Shown here: positions 1 to 5,523 of the stretch, piece after piece | Numbering within the stretch: the stretch's first letter is position 1 | Layout of the letters: every line of letters starts with the position of its first letter | Assembly (NCBI GenBank): GCA_021778785.1 | Contig: JAJYBX010000132.1 | Coordinates: 1-6,087 of the forward strand | Direction: 5' to 3' | Source: Acidobacteriota bacterium | GTDB lineage: Bacteria; Acidobacteriota; Holophagae; Holophagales; Holophagaceae | Length of the DNA: 6,087 nt | Program-made: the position numbers and the translations under genes | Notes under the pieces: generated by a model | Database searches by the model: none | Seen by the model: the letters and a program-made list of their open reading frames with translations, nothing else | Told to the model about the DNA's origin: nothing

Positions 1-782
1 CCCCGCAGCACCAGCAGCAGGGCCATGGCCACGGCCAGGAGGGCGAAGGCCTGCTTGAGCCGGGCCCCGCGGAGCCGGGTGGCCACGCGGGCCCCCAGGA
101 AGGCGCCGACGGCGAAGCCCGCGGCCACGCCCCCGATGACCAGCCACGGGAGGCCACTGCCGGTGCGGGCGTAGACGAGGACCCCGGGAAGGCCGATGGG
201 GGGCAGGAGCATGGCCAGGCTCGTGAGCTGGGCCTCGTGCTGGGTCATGCGGAAGCGGCCGGCCAGAAGGGGGATCACCACGATGGCTCCGCCCAGGCCT
301 GTGAGGCCCGAGAGCACCCCGGCGAGGAACCCGATGGGCAGGCCGTTCCGCCACAGGCCATTCAGGCCCCCTGCGGAGGCCGGACCCTGGTCCAGGACGG
401 CTGGTTCCGGGCGCCGCCAGGTGCTGGCGGCGATGGCGAGGAGGAAGGCGAGGAAGCCCCATCGCAGGAGTTCTGGAGGGATGCTGTTCGCCACCCTCGC
501 CCCCCCGTAGATCCCCACCAGGAACCCGAGCACCAGCACGGCCACCAGGTGGACGCTGGTGCGGATCCCCCGGCGGTGGTACTCGATCACGGCGGGCAGG
601 CCCGTGGGCAGCAGCATGGCCGCCAGGGTGGCGCCCTGGGCCTGCCGCTGGTCCAGCCCCAGGATCAGGCCCAGGAGGGGCACCATCACGAGCCCCCCAC
701 CCACGCCGAAGACGCCGGCCAGTACCCCCCCCGAAAGGCCCGTCGTGAGCCCCGCCACCACGGATGCCAGGGAGCCGCTCAT
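1..782 (-). CDS. TauE/SafE-family (sulfite exporter-like) membrane permease, C-terminus cut by window edge
   Basis: An open frame begins at an ATG (782-780) and stays open for 260 codons to the left edge. The family is usually about 250-270 residues, so nearly all of the protein is present. The product is a polytopic inner-membrane protein built almost wholly of Gly/Leu/Val/Ala-rich helices. It shows the twofold internal repeat of TauE/SafE: GVFGVGGGLVMVPLL at residues 23-37 is echoed by GLTGLGGAIVVIPLL at 159-173. The following 'AxMLLPxGLP' stretches (about 54-63 and 190-199) and GARVA (94-98 and 230-234) also repeat. Family members are linked to export or import of sulfite, sulfonates and related organic anions; the substrate cannot be told from sequence. 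The start is supported by GGAGG (791-787) 4 bases upstream. The start overlaps the stop of the upstream esterase gene as ATGA, so the two are probably co-transcribed and translationally coupled. Confidence 0.92.
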   Translation of the reverse strand, partial: MSGSLASVVAGLTTGLSGGVLAGVFGVGGGLVMVPLLGLILGLDQRQAQGATLAAMLLPTGLPAVIEYHRRGIRTSVHLVAVLVLGFLVGIYGGARVANSIPPELLRWGFLAFLLAIAASTWRRPEPAVLDQGPASAGGLNGLWRNGLPIGFLAGVLSGLTGLGGAIVVIPLLAGRFRMTQHEAQLTSLAMLLPPIGLPGVLVYARTGSGLPWLVIGGVAAGFAVGAFLGARVATRLRGARLKQAFALLAVAMALLLVLR

Positions 783-1627
783 GGGGCCTCCAGGGGGTGG
801 GCCTCGAAGAAGGCCCAGATCAGCTCCGCGGCGGGCAGGTCCGGGACGGGGGCGTCCGCCCCCGGGGCGTAGGCGCGGCCCCCGGGCCAGGCGTGGCCCA
901 TGCCCGCCACGGTCCAGAGCCCCACCTCCCCGTCGCCGCCCCGCCACAGGTCGAGGGCATGCGGCCCCCGCCAGGTCCGTTCGGGTCCCCCGTCGCAGCC
1001 CATGAGGGCCGCCCAGTGGGCCAGGGCCTCCGGCGCGGGGGGGGCGGCCAGGCGGCGCCCCTGGCTGCCCGTGCCCCCGAGGTAGGGGATGTGGCGGTCC
1101 TCCGTGCCGTGGAAGGCCAGGGTGGGCACGGGCCGGGCCGGCGACGGTCCAGCCACGGGGGAGCCGGCCACGGCCGCGACGGCGGCCACCCAGCCGGAGG
1201 CTTCCAGGGCCATCCGGGTGGCCATCCGCGCGCCGTTGGAGAAGCCCGCCACGAAGATCCGGCGGGGATCCACGGGGCCATGGCGATCCACCCGGTCCAC
1301 CACGGCCTGCAGGAATCCCACATCGTCCGCCTCGGGGTGCAGGGGACATCCGAAGCCCGGCCCGGCGTTCCAGGCGGCACCGCGGGCGGGATCCTCCGTG
1401 CCTGGCTCGCCCAGGGCCTGGGGGTAGGCCACGCGGAAGCCCTCGCGGTCCGCCAGGTGGCTGAGGCCCGAGAGCGTGGCCATGATCCGGCCCGTGCCCC
1501 CCGTGCCGTGGAGGGCCAGGACCAGGGGCAGGCGCCGGCCGGCGGCGTCCGGGGGGTCGTGGAGCAGCACCCTCCGCGGCTCCCCCCGCCAGTCCAGTCT
1601 CAGGCTGTGGCCCTGGCCATGCGGCAC
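779..1627 (-). CDS. Alpha/beta-hydrolase esterase of the PHB depolymerase/LpqC (COG3509-like) family
   Basis: A 282-residue protein is read from a GTG start (1627-1625) with GGAGG 7 bases upstream. The same frame stays open farther upstream, but that part lies antisense to the divergent phosphoesterase-like gene and has no hydrolase character. Visible landmarks are the oxyanion-side LVLALHGTGG (35-44), a WNAG...C...DDVGFL block (86-106) typical of this family, and the nucleophile elbow VAGFSNGA (126-133, Ser130). They continue with LAFHGTEDRHIPY (170-182, Asp177) and GMGHAWPGG (242-250, His245), completing a Ser-Asp-His triad. Characterised relatives hydrolyse ester bonds in poly(3-hydroxyalkanoates), feruloyl or acetyl esters; the substrate here is unknown. 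Relatives are often secreted, but this N-terminus (VPHGQGHSLRLDWRGEPRR) has no hydrophobic signal segment, so the enzyme is predicted cytoplasmic. It is the first gene of a two-gene unit with the TauE/SafE permease. Confidence 0.87.
   Translation of the reverse strand: MPHGQGHSLRLDWRGEPRRVLLHDPPDAAGRRLPLVLALHGTGGTGRIMATLSGLSHLADREGFRVAYPQALGEPGTEDPARGAAWNAGPGFGCPLHPEADDVGFLQAVVDRVDRHGPVDPRRIFVAGFSNGARMATRMALEASGWVAAVAAVAGSPVAGPSPARPVPTLAFHGTEDRHIPYLGGTGSQGRRLAAPPAPEALAHWAALMGCDGGPERTWRGPHALDLWRGGDGEVGLWTVAGMGHAWPGGRAYAPGADAPVPDLPAAELIWAFFEAHPLEAP
787..791 (-). promoter_or_regulatory. Ribosome binding site of the TauE/SafE gene
   Basis: GGAGG on the minus strand lies inside the last codons of the esterase gene, 4 bases before the ATG at 782. 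It supports that ATG and, with the ATGA overlap, translational coupling of the pair. Confidence 0.7.
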
Positions 1628-1634
1628 GCGTCCC

Positions 1635-1639
1635 CCTCC
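1635..1639 (-). promoter_or_regulatory. Ribosome binding site deciding the GTG start of the esterase
   Basis: GGAGG on the minus strand lies 7 bases before GTG (1627-1625). No in-frame ATG lies nearby, so this site is the main reason for choosing GTG as the start. Confidence 0.72.
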
Positions 1640-1674
1640 GGGGATTCTGGGGCGCCCTGTGGTCCAATGGAAGC

Positions 1675-1680
1675 GGGAGG
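1675..1680 (+). promoter_or_regulatory. Ribosome binding site deciding the PdeM-like start
   Basis: GGGAGG lies 4 bases before the ATG at 1685. An in-frame ATG at 1667 would add six residues (MEAGGP) but has no purine-rich site before it, so 1685 is preferred. Confidence 0.65.
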
Positions 1681-1684
1681 CCCG

Positions 1685-2461
1685 ATGCAGGTCCAGCTCA
1701 GCGACGATGTGGTGCTCGACAGCCGGCGGGCCGTGTGGCTCCCCCGGCAGAAGACCCTGGTGCTGGCGGACTTCTTCTTCGGGTTGGGCGCGGCCCGGCG
1801 CCGGCGCTTCGACGCCCTGCCCACCGCGCCCCAGCAGGAGATCTGGGACCGCGCCTTCAGCCTGCTGGACGAGTACGCCCCGGAGCAGCTGGCCCTCCTG
1901 GGGGACCTCAAGCCCTCCCAGGGCGCCCTGGAGGGCGAAGAGGCCGACGAGCTGCGGACCATCTTCCGCAAGCTGAAGGCCGGAGGGCGCAAGGTCGTGC
2001 AGGTGGTGGGCCACCCGGACCGCAGCGACGGCCCGGCCCTGGAGGGCACCGGCATCCGGCCCGTGGAGCAGCACAAGGTGGGCCCCTTCACCCTCATGCA
2101 CCGCCGCCGCATCTTCGTCTACCCGCGCCACGATCCCCACCACGGCTTCTGGATCAATGGGGGGGTCCACCCCCTCTTCGCCGTGCCGGCCCCCGGGCCC
2201 GCCGCGGAGCCGGACTGGATGCGGCTGCCGGCCTTCCTCTACACGGGCTTCGCGCTGGTGATGCCCCCCTTCGTGAGCTATGCCCAGGGCTTCGAGGTCA
2301 TCCAGCCCGAGCGCCTGCCGCGCCAGGCCCGGGCCTGGAAGCTCCTGGCGGACCGCCTGACGCCCCTGGACCTGCCGGAATTGCCCCCCACCCCGGAGGC
2401 CCTGCGCACCCTCACCCGCCCGCCCCGCAAGGGACGGGAGGGCGCCAAGGCCGAGGAGTAG
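1685..2461 (+). CDS. PdeM/COG1407-like metallophosphoesterase-fold protein with degenerate metal-binding motifs
   Basis: A 258-residue cytoplasmic protein with no signal peptide or membrane segment. The order of motifs matches the ligase-associated PdeM-type phosphoesterases: LVLADFFFG (25-33), LLGDLKPS (71-78), VVGHPDR (107-113), LMHR (137-140), INGGVHP (157-163), and a C-terminal LPAF...VMPPF segment (181-196). Family members normally read DLHLG, GDLFHS, GNHD and GHxHP at the corresponding positions and bind two metal ions there. In this copy the histidine of the first motif is Phe31, that of the second is Pro77, the Asn-His of the third is His110-Pro111, and the first histidine of the last is Gly160. 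Asp29, Asp74, Asp112, His139 and His162 remain. The fold assignment is fairly sure; catalysis is doubtful. The tail from about 232 is Pro/Arg/Lys-rich and probably disordered. No ligase or helicase gene of the usual PdeM cluster is adjacent. It converges on the DUF192 gene with 3 bases between stops. Confidence 0.8.
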   Translation: MQVQLSDDVVLDSRRAVWLPRQKTLVLADFFFGLGAARRRRFDALPTAPQQEIWDRAFSLLDEYAPEQLALLGDLKPSQGALEGEEADELRTIFRKLKAGGRKVVQVVGHPDRSDGPALEGTGIRPVEQHKVGPFTLMHRRRIFVYPRHDPHHGFWINGGVHPLFAVPAPGPAAEPDWMRLPAFLYTGFALVMPPFVSYAQGFEVIQPERLPRQARAWKLLADRLTPLDLPELPPTPEALRTLTRPPRKGREGAKAEE

Positions 2462-2464
2462 GGC

Positions 2465-2956
2465 CTACTTCCGCTTCTTTCCGCCCTCGGGCACGGGGGC
2501 GCCGCCCTTCACCCGGGTGCCGTCGTCCAGGGTCAGGTCCCAGCCCAGGCGGTCCCCCTTGCGAAGGCCCAGGCGCTTGAAGGTGCCCACGGGGAACTCG
2601 ATGAAGTAGCGGGACGGCACGGTGCCGCCGTAGGTGGGGCAGTCGTCGCCACGCATGGGTGAGCAGGGCGGGACGTTCTCCGCCACCTCGGCGATGCGGC
2701 CGTCGGCGTCCACCCAGGCCACGTCCAGGGCGATGAGGCAGTTCTTCATCCAGATGGCGTGGAGGCCGTCCTCTCCGTAGACGAAGAACATGCAGCGATC
2801 CTTGGCCAGGGACTGCCGGTACATGAGGCCCTTGGCCTTCTCCGGCTCCGTGGAGGCCACCTCGGCCATGAAGGTGTGCTGCTTGAAGGCCACGGTGCCC
2901 CCCCCGCCCGCCAGAAGCGGCAGGGCGGCCAGGATGGCGATGAGCAGGGTGCGCAT
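2465..2956 (-). CDS. DUF192-family secreted protein
   Basis: A 163-residue protein. The start is the ATG at 2956-2954, preceded by GAGGAG (2967-2962) with 5-base spacing and followed at once by a signal peptide. An upstream extension of the frame would bury that signal, so it is rejected. Residues 1-16 form an exported N-terminus (MRTLLIAILAALPLLA); cleavage after Ala16 or Ala23 is plausible, and no lipobox cysteine is present. The DUF192 domain spans about 29-143. It shows GLMYRQSL (43-50), MFFVYG (56-61), the hallmark WMKNCLIALDVAWVD (69-83), EVAENVPP (90-97), and SRYFIEFPVG...GLRKGDRL (115-137). The family is widespread, small and mostly periplasmic; its function is not established. Four cysteines (55, 73, 98, 106) all lie in the mature part and could form disulfides. 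The C-terminus is Gly/Lys-rich. Confidence 0.94.
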   Translation of the reverse strand: MRTLLIAILAALPLLAGGGGTVAFKQHTFMAEVASTEPEKAKGLMYRQSLAKDRCMFFVYGEDGLHAIWMKNCLIALDVAWVDADGRIAEVAENVPPCSPMRGDDCPTYGGTVPSRYFIEFPVGTFKRLGLRKGDRLGWDLTLDDGTRVKGGAPVPEGGKKRK

Positions 2957-3084
2957 GGGGACTCCTCGGACCTCTGGTAGGTGCGTCCAGGATGCCCGAA
3001 GCTCCCGGCCCTCGTGATGCCTCGCGACATGTGGCAAGATGATACCCCACGCACGGGCCCGGCGGCCCCGCGTCCAGGAGGTCC
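2957..3084. promoter_or_regulatory. 128-base divergent intergenic region between DUF192 and DUF5916 genes
   Basis: This is the longest non-coding stretch in the window and probably carries promoters for both flanking genes. It holds GAGGAG for the minus-strand DUF192 gene (2967-2962) and AGGAGG for the plus-strand DUF5916 gene (3076-3081). The only locally AT-richer patch is about 3026-3046. It contains TATCAT on the minus strand (3044-3039), a possible -10 element, but no well-spaced -35 partner is visible on either strand. The promoter placement is therefore a guess. No operator-like long inverted repeat stands out. Confidence 0.4.
3076..3081 (+). promoter_or_regulatory. Strong ribosome binding site of the DUF5916 gene with short spacer
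   Basis: A perfect AGGAGG lies only 3 bases before the ATG at 3085. The spacing is shorter than usual, but no better in-frame start follows before the signal peptide, so 3085 stands. Confidence 0.7.
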
Positions 3085-5523
3085 ATGGGCGTTCGCATCC
3101 GGTCCCTCGCCGGGCTCCTCCTGGGGCTCGTCCTCGGTGCGCAACCCACCGTCCAGGAACTCCGCGCCGTGCGGATCCGCGGACCCATCCACGTGGACGG
3201 GCGCTTGCGCGAGCAGGACTGGCGCCTGGCGCCCGCCGCCACGAGCTTCACCGAGGAGTGGCCGGATCGCGGCCGGCCCGCCCGCCAGGTCACCGACGTG
3301 TCCGTCCTCTACGACGACCACTACCTCTATGTCGGCGCCCGGATGCACCACGACCCCGCCCTGGACGGCGGCCACACCACCATCGTGCGCCGCCTCCATC
3401 GGCGGGACCAGGACAGCCAGAGCGACTGGTTCAGCGTGGCCCTGGACACCACGCACGACCACCGCACCGCCGTGGTCTTCGAGGTGAACGCCGCCGGCGT
3501 GCAGCGGGACGGCGTCATCGCCAACGACACCGACTACGACACCAGCTGGGACGGGGTCTGGGAAAGCGCCGTCACCCGGGACGCCGGAGGCTGGACGGCG
3601 GAGATGAAGATCCCCCTCTCCCTGCTCCGCATCCGCGAGGAGGAGGGCCCGCAGGTCTGGGGCGTGAACTTCACCCGCACCGACCAGGGGCACCTCCGCG
3701 AATCCTCCCGCTGGTATGTGGTGCCCCAGGGCGAGGGCGGGTTCGTGAGCCAGTTCCCGCTGCTGGTGGGCCTGGAGGACGTGCATCCCCGGCCCCGCCG
3801 GGAATACGCCCCCTTCGTGAGCGCCGCCCGCAAGTTCGAGACCGCCCGGAGCTACGACGACCGCGGCTGGCAGCGCCACGCCGGCCTGGACGCGCGCTGG
3901 GGCCTGGACGGCATCGGGCAGGTGGATCTGAGCGTGCGCCCCGATTTCGGGCAGGTGGAGGTGGACCAGGCCGTGCTGAATCTGGGCACCGTGGAGACCT
4001 TCTTCCCCGAGAAGCGGCCCTTCTTCCTGGAGGGCGCCGAGATCTTCCGCGTGGCGGGCCCGGATCTCTTCTACAGCCGCCGCATCGGCCGCGGCCTCTC
4101 CGATCCCGATCTGAACCCGGGCGAGACCCTGGTGGACCGGCCCGACGCCACCACCCTGACGGCGGCGGCCAAGTACACCGCCAAGTACGACGGCGGCACC
4201 AACGTGGGCCTCCTGGGCGCCAGCGTGGAGCCCGCCCGGGCCGCCATCCGCGATGCCTCCGGCCGGATGGTCGAGCGGGAACTGGCGCCCCTCACCAACT
4301 ATGGCGTGCTGCGCGTCCAGCAGATGATGGACGATCGCGGCAGCTACCTCGGGGGCTTCGCCTCCGTCGTCCACGAAGCCGGCCCCGCGGGCCGGATGGC
4401 CCAGGTCCAGGCCCTCGACGGCGTCTATCGGAGCGAGGACCGGAGCGGCCTCCTGGAGGGCACCCTCAGCCGCAGCCAGGCCGGCGCCGGGTCTGCCCAG
4501 GACCAGGGCTGGCGGGGCCGCCTCCGGGTCCACCAGGAGTGGGCCGACGGCTGGGGCCTGGAGACCCAGGTCATCGATGCGGGCCACGACTACAACCCGA
4601 ACGATCTGGGCTACCTGAGCCGGGCGGACGAACAGAGGGTCTATGCGGGCCTCACGCGCCGGTGGGATCGCACCGCGGGCGTCTTCCGGAACTGGGCCTG
4701 GGGGCTCGACCACCTCGCGGCCCGCGACCAGGCGGGCCGTGTGTTCCTCCGGGAATTCAACACCTGGGGCCGCACCGACTTCACCAACTACATGTCCCTC
4801 TGGGGCGGCGGCGGGGTGGACCTCCCCGCCGAGGATGACCGGGAGCTGCGCACCTTCGACGATCCCGCGAAGAAGTACCTCCAGCGTCCCGCCATTCCCT
4901 ACGCCAACCTGGGCTTCGACACCCCCGGCAACCGGCCCTGGTACGTGCGGCTGGCCCTCAACCGGGCCTGGCGCGAGGGCGGCCCCTCCACGAACAGCTC
5001 CTTCTTCCAGTCCATCAAGCCCACCTCGGCCATGGAGATCCAGCTCTCCACCTCCCTCACCCGGGACGAGGGGGAGCTGATGTGGCTGGAGACGCCCGTT
5101 CTCACGCCCATCGTGGGCCTGCGGCGCCTCAGCCAGTTCAACCAGACCCTGCGCGTGTCCTATGCCTTCAGCACCCGCCTGACCCTCCAGGCCTTCAGCC
5201 AGTGGCTGGCGGCCAACTGGGCCTTCCGCGACCTGCAGTACTACGTGGACGACCAGACCCTGGCCGCGGGCCTGCCCCCGGACCAGCCCGCCGGCACCAC
5301 GCCCCAGACCGCCTTCAGCTACCGGGACTGGAACCTGAACCTCATCACCCGCTGGGAGTTCAAACCCGGTTCCACCTTCTTCCTGGTCTACACCCACGGC
5401 GCCAGCACCGACGCCCTCATCAACGACCGCGCCAGCCTGGCCCCCCGCCCGGATCTCGCCATCCTCCCCCACCTACCCTCGGACGACGTGGTGCAGATGA
5501 AGCTGAGCTACCTGTTCCGCTAG
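3085..5523 (+). CDS. DUF5916-family outer-membrane beta-barrel protein with N-terminal CBM9-like domain
   Basis: An 812-residue exported protein. Residues 1-19 are a signal peptide (Arg4 and Arg6, hydrophobic LAGLLLGLVLG, likely cleavage after Gly18-Ala19). Residues about 28-230 resemble the CBM9-like/DOMON-type sandwich usual at the start of this family: IHVDGRLREQDW (35-46), VSVLYDDHYLYVGAR (72-86), DWFSVALDT (114-122), GWTAEMKIPLSLLRI (169-183) and WGVNFTR (192-198). The DUF5916 region follows, marked by RPDFGQVEVDQAVLNLG (285-301) and ETFFPEKRPFFLEG (304-317), then YSRRIGR (330-336). Alternating polar/hydrophobic strands run to the end, with RWEFKPGSTFFLVYTHG near 756-772 and a terminal LSYLFR. 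This is a barrel-like C-terminus with Phe next to last. The family is associated with the outer membrane of Bacteroidota and Acidobacteriota. Its role is not established; glycan binding or transport is only suggested by the N-terminal domain. It appears monocistronic. Confidence 0.92.
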   Translation: MGVRIRSLAGLLLGLVLGAQPTVQELRAVRIRGPIHVDGRLREQDWRLAPAATSFTEEWPDRGRPARQVTDVSVLYDDHYLYVGARMHHDPALDGGHTTIVRRLHRRDQDSQSDWFSVALDTTHDHRTAVVFEVNAAGVQRDGVIANDTDYDTSWDGVWESAVTRDAGGWTAEMKIPLSLLRIREEEGPQVWGVNFTRTDQGHLRESSRWYVVPQGEGGFVSQFPLLVGLEDVHPRPRREYAPFVSAARKFETARSYDDRGWQRHAGLDARWGLDGIGQVDLSVRPDFGQVEVDQAVLNLGTVETFFPEKRPFFLEGAEIFRVAGPDLFYSRRIGRGLSDPDLNPGETLVDRPDATTLTAAAKYTAKYDGGTNVGLLGASVEPARAAIRDASGRMVERELAPLTNYGVLRVQQMMDDRGSYLGGFASVVHEAGPAGRMAQVQALDGVYRSEDRSGLLEGTLSRSQAGAGSAQDQGWRGRLRVHQEWADGWGLETQVIDAGHDYNPNDLGYLSRADEQRVYAGLTRRWDRTAGVFRNWAWGLDHLAARDQAGRVFLREFNTWGRTDFTNYMSLWGGGGVDLPAEDDRELRTFDDPAKKYLQRPAIPYANLGFDTPGNRPWYVRLALNRAWREGGPSTNSSFFQSIKPTSAMEIQLSTSLTRDEGELMWLETPVLTPIVGLRRLSQFNQTLRVSYAFSTRLTLQAFSQWLAANWAFRDLQYYVDDQTLAAGLPPDQPAGTTPQTAFSYRDWNLNLITRWEFKPGSTFFLVYTHGASTDALINDRASLAPRPDLAILPHLPSDDVVQMKLSYLFR

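Larger units (their letters stand above)
1628..1684. promoter_or_regulatory. 57-base divergent intergenic region between esterase and PdeM-like gene
   Basis: This short spacer must hold the initiation signals for both divergent genes. It contains the two ribosome binding sites, GGAGG for the minus-strand GTG at 1627 and GGGAGG for the plus-strand ATG at 1685. It also contains a small perfect palindrome, GGGCGCCC (1650-1657), which in such GC-rich DNA may be chance. I see no convincing -35/-10 pair on either strand. Core promoters probably lie partly inside the opposing gene, or do not match the sigma-70 consensus. Confidence 0.4.

Noticed and set aside
196..872. Plus-strand open frames across the TauE/SafE gene
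   Set aside because: They are Pro/Arg/Gly/His-rich shadows of a minus-strand gene with clear membrane-protein character.
1650..1657. Palindrome GGGCGCCC as an operator
   Set aside because: It is only 8 bases, made wholly of G and C in very GC-rich DNA, and not repeated in the spacer; chance is the simplest reading.
764..1684. A long plus-strand extension upstream of the PdeM-like protein
   Set aside because: It is in frame but lies antisense to the esterase, is low-complexity Gly/Pro/Arg/His-rich, and the good ribosome binding site and family similarity begin at 1685.
1628..2170. An N-terminal extension of the esterase frame on the minus strand
   Set aside because: It overlaps the divergent PdeM-like gene antisense and shows no hydrolase or signal features. 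GTG at 1627 with GGAGG is the better start.
2957..3037. A 27-residue N-terminal extension of the DUF192 protein
   Set aside because: It would place charged residues before the signal peptide and ignores the GAGGAG at 2967-2962 with correct spacing to the ATG at 2956.
3038..3045. A possible sigma-70 -10 element (GATGAT/TGATAC) for the DUF5916 gene
   Set aside because: No -35-like hexamer lies at 16-18 bases upstream, so I do not call a promoter here beyond noting the spacer.
2746..5472. A 908-codon open frame on the minus strand, antisense to the DUF5916 gene and part of DUF192
   Set aside because: Its translation is a monotonous Gly/Ala/Val/Glu/His-rich string with no domain. It is the expected stop-free shadow of a GC-rich gene, and it contradicts two well-supported genes.
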